Shown: in pieces, positions 18,301 through 26,740 of the stretch
Position numbering within the stretch: the stretch's first letter is position 1
Layout: each line of letters opens with the position of its first letter
The notes under the pieces: generated by a model
The model's database searches: none
What the model was told of the DNA's origin: nothing
The model's input: only the letters and a program-made list of their open reading frames with translations
Origin: Paenibacillus sp. FSL H7-0737
GTDB taxonomy: Bacteria > Bacillota > Bacilli > Paenibacillales > Paenibacillaceae
Reading direction: 5' to 3'
Length of the DNA: 64,000 bases
Assembly: GCF_000758545.1 (NCBI RefSeq)
Contig: NZ_CP009279.1
Location: 2,046,001-2,110,000 of the forward strand
Translations under genes and position numbers: made by a program

Positions 18301-21300
18301 GCGCCAGGAGGATGTGAAGACGCTGCTGAAACTGCTGACAAAAGGCAGCAACGGTAGCGGCATTACCTGGAGTGCGTCGGATAAGAAAGTGATTGATACA
18401 GACGGCAAGGTAACGCGTCCTGGTTATCTGGAAGGGGACCAGACGGTAACCCTGACCGCAGTGATAAGCAAGGGTGAAGTCACCTTTAAGAAAGAGTTCA
18501 TCCTTATTGTTAAGGCAAAGATTGCAGATATTAATGAACAATTGGCCGAAGAAATCGGTATGTTGAGAATTGGCTATACCAATCCGGATTCGGTAAACAG
18601 CGTAACGCAAAATATCCAGCTGATCTCGAATGGCTTCTATGATTCCAAAGTAGTATGGACCAGCCATAGAAGCGATATTGTCAGTAACACAGGAGAAATC
18701 CAGCGACCATTGAAAGATACGATTGTCAGATTGACCGCCCGGGTAACGAAGGATGGCTTCTTTCATGAAAAGGACTTCTACATCACGGTTAAGGGAACAA
18801 GTCTGGTTGATCTTCCCAAGGATGAACTTAATGCGAATATTGTATACGCACCAGGAGATTCCGAGAATTCTGTAAAGAAAAATTTATTTTTGACGACTAA
18901 AGGAGATACGGGTTCCTTACTGACTTGGACATCTAGTAATCCTGACATCATCTCGAACACTGGCCGGGTCAGCAGACCGGGTCCGGAAGAAGAGGATGTA
19001 AAGATAGTGCTTACCGTGCGGCTTGCCGATCACGACAAGCCGGGCGAATTTAGAGTCAAGACGTTTACGGTCATCGTCAAAAAGCTGAGTGATCAAGAAG
19101 CAGTGGACGAGGCAGCTAGAAGTTTGAAGATAGACGATGCCGCAGTCTTTGCAGAAGGTGACATTTGGGAAAGTGTAACTGAAGGCTTCCTGCTGCTGCA
19201 GACTGGAAAGTACAACACTGATATTACATGGGCCTCTAATCACCCGGCAGTAATCGGAATTGATCAGAACGTTGATCAAGCTAAAGGCAAGGTTAACCGG
19301 AAAAATGAAGAGACCAACGTCATTCTGACAGCAACCTTTAGCCGAAATGGCAAAACTGCGACCAAAAAATATCTGCTGATTGTCAAGGCGCTAGGAGTGG
19401 CGAAGGACGGAGCTATCCGTCAAGTGACCTCCAGACAGGCAGAGTTGTCTATTAATAACGATGGCAAGCCGTTGCAGCAAGGTATCAACATTCTAAGAAC
19501 GAATATGTCGGATGGGACTAAGATCGATACAATCATTGTGGACGACAATCAAATGTTTAATTTGGTGGAAGCTGTGAATCCAAATGATCCAGATCTGGTG
19601 AATCGAAGCCTGACCATAAGTCACGTGGACGATCCTTCTGAACATGCGGATGAGATTGCCATAGAAATTCCGGCATCGGCCATATTGACCCTTGCAGGGC
19701 GCAACATTGCATTGGATATCGTCACCAGTCTGGCATCCATTCATTTGGATGAAGCAAGTATCAAGCAGCTTGAAGCTGCCGGTACAGACTTGTATTTCAG
19801 AATTGTACCGGTACGGAATTTAAAGGAACAGCAGACCTTCCAGACGAACGCCGTTAATATTGGTACTACGAAGCTTATACTAGCCAATAACCAGACCGTT
19901 AAAGTTCAGGGAATACCGCGGGGGATTGAGACTAACTACAGTGGGATCAATACGTATATCCGGATTCCGCTGTCTGAGCTGACTGACAAGATTCCTGTTC
20001 AGAGCTCCGTTGCCAGAGATGCCTTCCTGGATAGTCTGAGAATCTATGTTGAGCATAGTGACGGAGACATTGTAGTGTATTCTCCTCTCCGGATTGGATA
20101 CACCGCTAAAGGTGAACCGGAATTTGCAGAGTTCCAGATTGATAAATTCAGTATTTTCCAAATGATTCAAATCGCAGATAAGAAATCGGACGACTCTCAG
20201 CACTCCGGCAACCCGATTGTTGTCAGCACTGCTCCTGTACCGGTACCAGCAGACACCAGAAGTACTGAACTGACTGGCGAGAAGTTGAAGGAGCTGCAGG
20301 ATCAGGATGGAGTGATTAAGGTTGAAACCGACTTAGGTACTATCAAGCTGAATTCTGGTAATGTAAGTCTGGATAAAATCCAGAAGCTATTTGGACAAGA
20401 ACATATGAATCCAAAAGACATTGTGATTCGTGTAGGATTAACCACAGCCGATCAGAGTTACATTGAAGGATTCAAACTGGCAGCCAAGAGGGAGCAGGTA
20501 CAGCCTGTAGGTCAACCTGTCAAGTTCTATATCGAAGCATCGTATAAAAATCAGACCCGATCCGTTTCAAGTCAAGGTTGGGGAGAATATACGTTGCCGG
20601 TACCGGAAGGAATGAAGATTACAACAGGTGTTCTCTACAAGGATGGTGAGATTTATCATCAGCCAACTTATGTGAATATAGAGAATGGACGTTACTATGC
20701 GCGCATTAACAGCCTCGAGAGCGGAGTCTTCGGATTAATCTGGAATCCGGAAGAGTTCCAGGATGTTGAGCGGCATTGGAGCAAACAGGATGTTAATGTT
20801 ATGGGCTCCAGGCTCGTTGCGAATGGCACGAGCGATACGGTCTATGAGCCGCAGCGCGCAATCACCAGAGCGGAATTCACGGCTATGATGGTCAGAGCTT
20901 TGGGAATTGTCAATTATGATGAGCGGTCTGTATCCTTCAGTGATGTCCCGGCACATGTCTGGTATGAACGGGAAATGGAAGTTGCGATAGAGAATGGTCT
21001 AATTGCTGGTTATCCTGACGATACATTCAGACCGAATAACAGCATCACGCGACAAGAAGCGATGACCATCGTCAGTAGAGCGATGAAAATTACCAAGCTA
21101 GTATCTACCCGCAGTGAAGAGCAGTATTTAGAGCTGCTTCAGTCTTTTACGGATTCGAAATCGATTGCCAAATGGGCAGAAAAAGACGTGAAAATGAATC
21201 TTTCTGCCGGCATCATTGTAGGTAGAAATGAGCGGCTGGCGCCTAACGAGAATATTACTCGTGCCGAGGCAGCCGCTGCAGTAAGAAGACTTCTGATTCA

Positions 21301-21322
21301 GTCGGGAATCATAAATCCTTAA
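15377..21322 (+). CDS. Giant SLH-domain surface protein with Ig-like repeats
   Basis: A secreted cell-surface protein of about 1981 aa. The ATG at 15377 is chosen because the signal peptide (MKRYKLFSIMLVLSLVLSML, cleavage near ATGNAAA) starts there with GGAG 8 nt upstream. An in-frame GTG at 15215 has a better Shine-Dalgarno but would bury the signal peptide. Domain order: an N-terminal beta-rich domain (about 30-340), about four ~105-residue beta-sandwich repeats (340-760, with NLPDGL and NLPEGL signatures), six atrophied Ig-like repeats (about 764-1338, ITWS and VTRPG signatures), a beta-rich region, then three SLH domains (about 1793-1981; FQDVERHW, FSDVPAHVWY, FTDSKSIAKW) that bind pyruvylated wall polysaccharide. 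The function is probably surface-layer or adhesive. Confidence 0.9.
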   Translation: MKRYKLFSIMLVLSLVLSMLPVAPATGNAAAGSAGARAEYGGLGGSELFLGGRYIELGISNWGDFGTEGNKPANFRGTSSRNNLGMSADHDGYGTGLDLPVDYYLPGTPEERFAVGYKVGGNTYAKSNSAVMNTKQMPTTVLNTSQEDKGLLSATIVSTWDGTMEIKQVISFKEDYKFYRNDVTIKNLSDQTWDGARYMRSMDPDNTVDQGGSYATANRVTHTVEEDGVAVVEAKTNSDADPLFKAFSSRAPIFFYSSNPQAKASVFGFTNVDPYAFEAYDSPKSKNQEVVADTGITMTWDSGALAPSESKSFTYYTSLDERDFKEVLAEIELDEGSGPLTETEANDGTVKGNQKVNILGATLTDPIDVNHIRINNLPAGLGFEVTRLSENELNFKLTGAAVNHSKEFSVDNLSVTVGKENLIGTSADLTTKTFSLTFIDPAMLSLDKGIVSEAVYGSGQISETLLLSVTGGKFASDIGSNDIEIRNLPDGLSATLKRISDKELQIGFDGIAMETEDVYNAYVTVAADKLVGSPKSLSTNTFKIDFKDKEPFLVAHSPVYESDLNDGSIADALVLELKNGIFDASVRDSVYAVNWPDGLEIGDITIDNPTQITLSIAGHANSHEITDSINNAEVTVAGIPSTTFSVLFRSPPPSISASPDVLHDAGDGSVEETLRVTLKNGRFTEEVNTGVTINNLPEGLDFTVVRISDTILEVHFTGQATKKSDASAFASVTVDPAIVIDAAASLTSNNFDLQVPDATSLIVRDMTDLTWDTIREENIQQESVTSDVYLTEKGTYGSKIIWKSTNEAVISPDGTVTRPSFEKGDQEVTLTAEFKNGSSVQTKTFILIVKKEAGTDEQSVAEDLDRLTWEMIRADNESQKDVKTLLKLLTKGSNGSSITWSTSNNEVIGTDGKVTRPGYLEGDQNVTLTATVSKGKAVQTKEFVVTVIKQPMNDAEAVSEDLAGLTWKMIRAENERQEDVKTLLKLLTKGSNGSGITWSASDKKVIDTDGKVTRPGYLEGDQTVTLTAVISKGEVTFKKEFILIVKAKIADINEQLAEEIGMLRIGYTNPDSVNSVTQNIQLISNGFYDSKVVWTSHRSDIVSNTGEIQRPLKDTIVRLTARVTKDGFFHEKDFYITVKGTSLVDLPKDELNANIVYAPGDSENSVKKNLFLTTKGDTGSLLTWTSSNPDIISNTGRVSRPGPEEEDVKIVLTVRLADHDKPGEFRVKTFTVIVKKLSDQEAVDEAARSLKIDDAAVFAEGDIWESVTEGFLLLQTGKYNTDITWASNHPAVIGIDQNVDQAKGKVNRKNEETNVILTATFSRNGKTATKKYLLIVKALGVAKDGAIRQVTSRQAELSINNDGKPLQQGINILRTNMSDGTKIDTIIVDDNQMFNLVEAVNPNDPDLVNRSLTISHVDDPSEHADEIAIEIPASAILTLAGRNIALDIVTSLASIHLDEASIKQLEAAGTDLYFRIVPVRNLKEQQTFQTNAVNIGTTKLILANNQTVKVQGIPRGIETNYSGINTYIRIPLSELTDKIPVQSSVARDAFLDSLRIYVEHSDGDIVVYSPLRIGYTAKGEPEFAEFQIDKFSIFQMIQIADKKSDDSQHSGNPIVVSTAPVPVPADTRSTELTGEKLKELQDQDGVIKVETDLGTIKLNSGNVSLDKIQKLFGQEHMNPKDIVIRVGLTTADQSYIEGFKLAAKREQVQPVGQPVKFYIEASYKNQTRSVSSQGWGEYTLPVPEGMKITTGVLYKDGEIYHQPTYVNIENGRYYARINSLESGVFGLIWNPEEFQDVERHWSKQDVNVMGSRLVANGTSDTVYEPQRAITRAEFTAMMVRALGIVNYDERSVSFSDVPAHVWYEREMEVAIENGLIAGYPDDTFRPNNSITRQEAMTIVSRAMKITKLVSTRSEEQYLELLQSFTDSKSIAKWAEKDVKMNLSAGIIVGRNERLAPNENITRAEAAAAVRRLLIQSGIINP
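17963..18550 (+). repeat. Tandem 294-bp duplication within the SLH gene
   Basis: Ig-like repeats two and three (17963-18256 and 18257-18550) are much more alike than the other copies. A block of over 40 bases from 18020 recurs exactly 294 bp later at 18314, and the VTRPGYLEGDQ segment is also near identical. This is a recent in-frame 98-residue duplication or gene conversion. Confidence 0.85.
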
Positions 21323-21357
21323 TTGTAGCAGTGAATTTATTAATTCCTATTTTTAAC

Positions 21358-21396
21358 AAAAGCAGCGGTTGCCCAAGTTGGGAAGCCGCTGCTTTT
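21358..21396. terminator. Bidirectional terminator between SLH gene and the ATP-grasp operon
   Basis: AAAAGCAGCGG and CCGCTGCTTTT form the stem, giving a T-run on either strand. It lies between convergent transcription units. Confidence 0.85.
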
Positions 21397-21412
21397 GTTG
21401 TTGAGTATCAAT

Positions 21413-22543
21413 TTATTCCTCAGTAGTCTTAGCTGTGGTTGGGGCACCTTTGTTATTATATAGCCATAACGCATATTCTAAAGGTCGCACTAGTGCTTTG
21501 CGATAGGTGTTGCCGTCCCCTGATCGGGCAAACACTTCACGTGCAGGCTTTGGATTAACCTCCAGCACATAGATTTTTCCTTCTCGATCAATGGCAAGAT
21601 CCAGTGCAAGTTCACATAAGGCTCCGAAACTTTCTTCCAGGAAGGCAGCGGCATCAAGACCTAACCTTTCGGCAGTTTTCATAACCTTATCGGTTTTATC
21701 TTGACTACCCAGCCATTCCTTCAGGAGCGTTTCAGCTCGAACGGCGTGCCCACCGCCATGAAGATTGGAGGTTACGCTTCGCGCCGCACCGACCCTTGCT
21801 GCCATACCTGTCAGTTCCCAGACGCCTTGCCCATTCTTTTGAACGAGCATGCGGTAATCATGGAAACGTCCGCCAGGCAAACGTAGTGGAATCCCCTGTT
21901 GGACGAGGAAACGTCCACCAATACACCATTGTCGAACGATGGAATCCAATCGGGAGGCAGAGACCTTTCGGGGTGGAATAATCCGGCGATCTTGGCGGCG
22001 GCCCTGAATATCAAATACCCCTTTACTGTTCTTTACCCGCTCAATTCTAAGGATCCCGCGTCCACCTGTGCCGTTTGCAGGCTTGATATAGAGGACCGGG
22101 CTCTGCTTTAACATTCGGTGCAGATCCGCAGAGGAGTTATATAGTAATGTTTCTGGCATATGCTGCCGGAAGCGACTCTTTTGTGAGAACGTTTGGTGAA
22201 TGGTCCATTTGTTGCGCAGTGGACGATTCAGAAACAGCAGATGTTTATAGCGTTCACGGAAACGAAGCAACTGTTGAAAGCGCGTGCTGCGCTGGATACG
22301 GCAACGGTCATAAATCATGTTCGGGAAGGAACGCCATTTGCGTGACCATTTCCCGCTCTTTGGATCAAAGACTAGGGCATGGATCTGCTCTTTGCTGGGA
22401 TGGACATCCATGGGGGTAAACACAAAAACATCCAAGCCCATTCGATTACCCTCAATGATCATTCTCCGGTACACGGCCTTTTCTTCAAGCTGCTTGGCTT
22501 CATTTATATACAAAGTAAGAATGCCTAAGACGGGCTCTGGCAC
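21413..22543 (-). CDS. YheC/YheD-family ATP-grasp protein (copy 1)
   Basis: The last gene of a six-gene operon, 376 aa, YheC-type (no N-terminal extension). The ATP-grasp core is visible: YIKPANGTGGRGILRI (about 150, nucleotide-binding lysine and glycine loop), FLVQQGIPL, YRMLVQKNGQGVWELTG, SNLHGGGHA, and the metal-binding end LCELALDLAIDREG and VLEVNPKP. B. subtilis YheC and YheD are reported spore-coat-associated proteins. ATP-grasp enzymes usually join a carboxylate to an amine, so a ligase role is inferred. It overlaps the upstream GNAT gene by 19 bp. A fragment of this gene is repeated at 15011-15065. Confidence 0.88.
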   Translation of the reverse strand: MPEPVLGILTLYINEAKQLEEKAVYRRMIIEGNRMGLDVFVFTPMDVHPSKEQIHALVFDPKSGKWSRKWRSFPNMIYDRCRIQRSTRFQQLLRFRERYKHLLFLNRPLRNKWTIHQTFSQKSRFRQHMPETLLYNSSADLHRMLKQSPVLYIKPANGTGGRGILRIERVKNSKGVFDIQGRRQDRRIIPPRKVSASRLDSIVRQWCIGGRFLVQQGIPLRLPGGRFHDYRMLVQKNGQGVWELTGMAARVGAARSVTSNLHGGGHAVRAETLLKEWLGSQDKTDKVMKTAERLGLDAAAFLEESFGALCELALDLAIDREGKIYVLEVNPKPAREVFARSGDGNTYRKALVRPLEYALWLYNNKGAPTTAKTTEE

Positions 22544-23043
22544 AGGAGTTCACCTTCTTGTGGAGAGTTTGTAGTACTGACGGTATTCTGTGGTGACCGG
22601 ATCAATAAAGTTGGCTTGCCAGTAGGGCCACTAGAAAGCGCCACTGCGGCAAGACCAACATTGAAACACATTTTCAGACTGGCTGTATTATCGCTGGCAA
22701 CACTGCATTCCAGACGGCCTAAACGCTTTAACTGGGCGGCCATAAGGGCGGTGCCGGTATGCCTATTTCGGTATAAGGGATGCACGGCAACGAGACAGGC
22801 CTCTTCACCGAAACCGGATACGAAGCTTACTCCTGCTAGCTGGCGCCCATTCTGACCGCGTACGGTGGCGACAAGCAGCGAGACACCCGGCTCTGACAAC
22901 TGTTCTGGAGTTAATCGGGCCATTACCTTGCAAGCCTGGTTTGTAATCCGACGCTCCCCATGCTCTCTTATAAACTCAAGCAGTCCGGTTAGCCGCGATT
23001 TCCACTTTTTAGCATCAGTGTCGTAGATAGAGGATATCTGCAT
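22525..23043 (-). CDS. GNAT-family N-acetyltransferase within the ATP-grasp operon
   Basis: A 172-aa GNAT-fold protein. The acetyl-CoA loop reads VHPLYRNRHTGTALM (about 102-116, R/Q-x-x-G-x-G/A type), and the following strand-helix SVASDNTASLKMCFNVGL is typical. AAAGGA lies upstream of the ATG. It overlaps the YheC-like gene downstream by 19 bp and starts 25 bp after another, so it is embedded in the operon. GNAT proteins in ATP-grasp loci can acetylate a product or carry out aminoacyl transfer. Which applies here is not visible. Confidence 0.85.
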   Translation of the reverse strand: MQISSIYDTDAKKWKSRLTGLLEFIREHGERRITNQACKVMARLTPEQLSEPGVSLLVATVRGQNGRQLAGVSFVSGFGEEACLVAVHPLYRNRHTGTALMAAQLKRLGRLECSVASDNTASLKMCFNVGLAAVALSSGPTGKPTLLIRSPQNTVSTTNSPQEGELLCQSPS

Positions 23044-23068
23044 GCTGTGTCACATCCTTTAATGAATT

Positions 23069-24181
23069 CTACTTGATATGGCGTGCTAAGTGCTGGCCAT
23101 ATTGAAAGATTCGCTCCAAAGAAAGCTTGCGAATCGCAGGCTCATCAAATTTCATCGGACGGGAGTTTGCCTCAAAGAACCAGAGTCCACCGTTCTCATC
23201 GACACCGAGATCCATCGACATCTCCCCAAGCATAGAATCAGAGGCTCTTTCAATTTGTCTGGCAATTAACAGAGCAGTTGTAGGTACACTTTTTAAGATA
23301 GAGGCTGCTCTTTCGGTTCCAAATGTGCTTTCCAGCATGGTGGAGGGCTCCTCGATACTTCCGCCACGAGGTACATGCGTAGTGATGCTGCGGGCACCAG
23401 CTAGACGTGCACCTATGCCGGTCATTGCCCAGCCGCCTCTGCCATTTTTCTGCAGAAGTACACGTAGATCAAATGGTCGTCCTCGGTGAGTTGCTAGTTC
23501 AATAGCTTGCTGTACGATATAGCGTGAGCTTCCCTTTTCTTTTCCTATCCGTGCCCAGAGGCGTTCTACTGAGGCAGCTTTGTAGGTCACATTTTTTTTG
23601 CCGCTTTGAATTTGCAGACGATAGGGTAAGGTGGTATCTGCACGGTATTTTAAACGCATAATTCCTTTACCTGCTTTGCCATTCTCAGGTTTTAGGTAGA
23701 GACTGGTATGATTATTTAGCATGGCAATAAGCGTGTTTGCACTGCGTAAACGTCTGGTTTTTGGAACATGTTTTGAGGTGGCATGCGAGCCCTTCAGCCA
23801 TTCAAATAGACTCCATTTATTGAAAAAATATGGATTATATAGCTTAATGCCTGGATGTTCCAGGCATTGAGCTATTTTGCGTACGACAGCAGGTTTTTCC
23901 TCATCCTCACGGGTAGGAATTCGATTATAGATGATTTGTGGAAGAGGTACAGGAATGCTGTACCATATTCTTCCGCTGGATGATGGGACATAACCGTTCA
24001 CCATCCGTTCCTCGAGCTTCAAGTCACGGACAGTGACGACGTAGACAAGAAATCCCAGTTCCTTGCCTGTGCGAATGATGTCCCGGAAATTATTACGGTT
24101 GCCATTAAAATGCCTTACTTTATCGCTGGTTGTCAGTATGGCAATAACGGGTTTTGTTTCATCCGGAATATGGGTGTTCAC
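23069..24181 (-). CDS. YheC/YheD-family ATP-grasp protein (copy 2)
   Basis: YheC-type, 370 aa. Motifs: YLKPENGKAGKGIMRLKYR (nucleotide-binding lysine and glycine loop), YIVQQAIELATHRGRPFDLR, VLLQKNGRGGWAMTGIGAR, THVPRGGSI, and LGEMSMDLGVDENGGLWFFE followed by ANSRPMKFDEP, giving the acidic and Asn metal ligands. The ATG overlaps the stop of the upstream copy by 4 bp (ATGA), implying translational coupling. Paralogues in the same operon suggest that each may add a different residue or act on a different acceptor, which is inference. Confidence 0.88.
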   Translation of the reverse strand: MNTHIPDETKPVIAILTTSDKVRHFNGNRNNFRDIIRTGKELGFLVYVVTVRDLKLEERMVNGYVPSSSGRIWYSIPVPLPQIIYNRIPTREDEEKPAVVRKIAQCLEHPGIKLYNPYFFNKWSLFEWLKGSHATSKHVPKTRRLRSANTLIAMLNNHTSLYLKPENGKAGKGIMRLKYRADTTLPYRLQIQSGKKNVTYKAASVERLWARIGKEKGSSRYIVQQAIELATHRGRPFDLRVLLQKNGRGGWAMTGIGARLAGARSITTHVPRGGSIEEPSTMLESTFGTERAASILKSVPTTALLIARQIERASDSMLGEMSMDLGVDENGGLWFFEANSRPMKFDEPAIRKLSLERIFQYGQHLARHIK

Positions 24182-25551
24182 ATCTCATCCCTCCTGCGGA
24201 ATTTGCTGAGGTATAGACAATGCTCCAGAATGTGCTCGATGGAAGCTTTGCCCTCAGCGCGCAGGGAAGGATGACGGAAGATGGAACGTCCTGGTTTGGC
24301 GTTGGCCTCGAACATCCAGATGTCTTCATCCTGATCAATGCCGAGATCAAAGCCAATTTCACCGAGCAAATGACGATGCTGGATTTCTAAGGATTCTGCC
24401 AGCTTAATGGCTGTACTCTTCGCACGCTGTAATACTTCATCTGCTCGGCTGCCGAATACACGCCCGAGCGCCTGCCCAGGTGTAAGCAATGCCCCCCCAT
24501 TTTTGAGGTGAGTGGTGACACTGCCTCGGCCGGCTTTCTTCGCACCAATACCAACTACAATCCATTGATTACTGCCGTTTTTATGCATATGGAATCGGAA
24601 ATCAATGGGGCAGCCATCAATTTCAATCAAACGTATTCCTTGTTGGACGATATAATTTTGCAGGCCTTGACCGTGTCGTGACCGAAGCATACGCATGAGG
24701 CTTTCAAAGGTAGTGAAGCGCAGAAGTACGTTTTTTCCACCTTTGCGGTAGCGGGCAAAATATCCTTTTTTCGGCAGATAGGTAAGTCGGTAAATCCCGT
24801 GACCCAGGCTGCCTGCGGAAGGTTTGTAATATACAAAATGGTGGTGATCCAGCATTTCTCTCATTTTTTCGGAGGAGGGATTGCTGTGTGTCTCAGGTAC
24901 GTAACGGTTTGCTGCTCCGTCATTCTCTAGCAACCGATAAATATCGGACTTATTGAAAAAGCTCCAGTTGAAGTAAGGGATTTTCTTGCGCATAAAGCGT
25001 TCGCGAAGCTGGTTGATATAAGGTGAAGTCTCCGCTCTCCGACTGGGTAGCCGATTGTAGACGACATCAGGCAGAGGAACCATTTTACGTTCGAATTTGC
25101 CGCCTGCGGTTAAGAAATAACCATAGACCTGCTCCTGTTGCCAGTTGATATCACGCGGCATAAAGGCAAATATATAACATTTGTTACTGCCTTCCCGCAG
25201 TAATTGCTTTATAAAGCCAGTGCGAGAACCGAAGGGTTGATTTGAAGATGCTGGCCCATCGGTCAATACACCGACTAAAGGTCCCAGCTGTACCTCGTCG
25301 TTTTGCAGATTGCGTAAATAGATACCACCAGATTTCGGAACCTTGATAGCACTCTTTACACCAGTGGCGAGGAATAGATGATTTCCGGCGCGCTTGATGG
25401 GCTTGATCATGGTCGGGATGGCATCTTTACCGAGTCTAAGGCGAATGTTCTTCTTCCCGGTTAATTTCAAGCTTTTCATCAGTGCACCTGATACATATAC
25501 AACTCTTTGGGGCTGCTTAGTAAAATGCACATTGCAAAAAGTGAGACTCAT
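24178..25551 (-). CDS. yheD: YheC/YheD-family ATP-grasp protein (copy 3, YheD-type)
   Basis: YheD-type, 457 aa, close to the 453 aa of B. subtilis YheD. Residues 1-100 form the extra N-terminal domain (VVYVSGALMKSLKLTGKKN, LRLGKDAIPTMIKP), and the ATP-grasp part follows from about 105 (LGPLVGVLTDG). Motifs: YYKPSAGSLGHGIYRLTY, YIVQQGIRLIEIDGCPIDFR, TTHLKNGGALLTPG, LGEIGFDLGIDQDEDIWMFE and ANAKPGRS. AAGGAGG lies 8 nt before the ATG. The stop of the upstream copy directly abuts this start. The yheD symbol is by type only, since another YheD-type copy exists at 26741-28108. Confidence 0.88.
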   Translation of the reverse strand: MSLTFCNVHFTKQPQRVVYVSGALMKSLKLTGKKNIRLRLGKDAIPTMIKPIKRAGNHLFLATGVKSAIKVPKSGGIYLRNLQNDEVQLGPLVGVLTDGPASSNQPFGSRTGFIKQLLREGSNKCYIFAFMPRDINWQQEQVYGYFLTAGGKFERKMVPLPDVVYNRLPSRRAETSPYINQLRERFMRKKIPYFNWSFFNKSDIYRLLENDGAANRYVPETHSNPSSEKMREMLDHHHFVYYKPSAGSLGHGIYRLTYLPKKGYFARYRKGGKNVLLRFTTFESLMRMLRSRHGQGLQNYIVQQGIRLIEIDGCPIDFRFHMHKNGSNQWIVVGIGAKKAGRGSVTTHLKNGGALLTPGQALGRVFGSRADEVLQRAKSTAIKLAESLEIQHRHLLGEIGFDLGIDQDEDIWMFEANAKPGRSIFRHPSLRAEGKASIEHILEHCLYLSKFRRRDEM

Positions 25552-26730
25552 TTATGAATCCTCCTTAGGAACCATTGTTATCATTCTCCCGTTTATAACG
25601 GAGCTGTCCGTAGATAGGGATGGTATCCGTCGCTGTGTGAGTAGCAGATGGCGCGCATAAGACAGTGGATTCTCGGCGGCGAGCTTAGCAGCCCGGCGGT
25701 CGCCCGTCAGCCGGAATACCGTGCGCCCTGGCTTGGAATTTGCTTCTAGTAAATGAATCCGACCGCTCGAATCAATACCGAAATCTAGGCCGAGTTCTCC
25801 AAGCCTACCGCATGCGGCCTCCAGAAGAGGAGGCAAGTATGCAGCTTCTGCAGCAAGCTCCTGCATGATGTCTTTTCCGTCCTGACCATATTCTGCAAGT
25901 AAAAAGGGCAAAGGAGGAACCGCAGTTCCACCGCCATGCAGGTTCGAAGTCAGTGAACCATGATTACCCAGCCGAACGGCCATGCCAGTAAGATCCCAGC
26001 GACCGAGGCCATTCTTTTGCATCAATACACGCACATCGAACGGTTGCCCCTTACGATTAGTTAGGTGCAGATAAGGCTGTATAATATAGCGGCGTGTGCC
26101 GATAAATTCATGAATCCAGTTCAGTCCTTCATCCTGCGAGCTGAATACATATTGAAAGGGTGTATTTGTCCCATCACGCCCTCGTACTCTTATGCCTCCT
26201 CCAGAGCGTCTGTTCTGCAGTATGGCATGCAATGTACGTTTGCCATGAGAGCCTGCTTTGGGTTTTAGGAAGACCCCGTATTCTCTTTCAGCGAGCATAT
26301 TGCTTAACTTGCGTGTACCGGTATAAAGAACAGTTTCCGGCAGTAAAATAGCGGCTCTTCGGTTGCGCTTCAAGATCTCGTATACGCCCCATTTATCAGG
26401 TAAACCTCTTGACCAAGGTAGTGAGCGGTGAAGGAAAGAGAGTGCAGAAGAGGCTTCTTTTCTTTCTTTCGGACTATTGTAAAAACAACGATTATAAATG
26501 ATATCTGGTGGTGTAGAGGTCGTATTGTGCCAGCTTCCGTCTTTCCATGTATAACCGGTTATAGATGACCCGTCTGCCGCTACTCCGTCCGGATGAAACA
26601 CGAGGACTTTAAGGTTGTATCGCGGAGCTGCACGGCATAAATGACTGCAAAATTCTGGCTCGGCAATCGGAGGATTCCCGTGGCGACGGCCCGTCATAAT
26701 GCCGAGGAACCCCATAGCTGTTTCAGTCAT
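25552..26730 (-). CDS. YheC/YheD-family ATP-grasp protein (copy 4)
   Basis: YheC-type, 392 aa. Motifs: FLKPKAGSHGKRTLHAIL (the glycine loop has GKRT rather than GKGI as in the sister copies), YIIQPYLHLTNRKGQPFDVR, VLMQKNGLGRWDLTGMAVR, SNLHGGGTAVP, LGELGLDFGIDSSGRIHLLE and ANSKPGRTVFR. AAGGAGG lies 5-6 nt before the ATG. The 10-bp gap from the upstream copy and zero gap to the next show one transcript. The altered glycine loop may change nucleotide handling. Confidence 0.86.
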   Translation of the reverse strand: MTETAMGFLGIMTGRRHGNPPIAEPEFCSHLCRAAPRYNLKVLVFHPDGVAADGSSITGYTWKDGSWHNTTSTPPDIIYNRCFYNSPKERKEASSALSFLHRSLPWSRGLPDKWGVYEILKRNRRAAILLPETVLYTGTRKLSNMLAEREYGVFLKPKAGSHGKRTLHAILQNRRSGGGIRVRGRDGTNTPFQYVFSSQDEGLNWIHEFIGTRRYIIQPYLHLTNRKGQPFDVRVLMQKNGLGRWDLTGMAVRLGNHGSLTSNLHGGGTAVPPLPFLLAEYGQDGKDIMQELAAEAAYLPPLLEAACGRLGELGLDFGIDSSGRIHLLEANSKPGRTVFRLTGDRRAAKLAAENPLSYARHLLLTQRRIPSLSTDSSVINGRMITMVPKEDS

Positions 26731-26740
26731 TGTGTCCTCC

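Noticed and set aside
17975..18766. 263-codon minus-strand frame in the SLH gene
   Set aside because: It is antisense to the Ig-like repeats, and its internal repetition simply mirrors them. No independent coding evidence.
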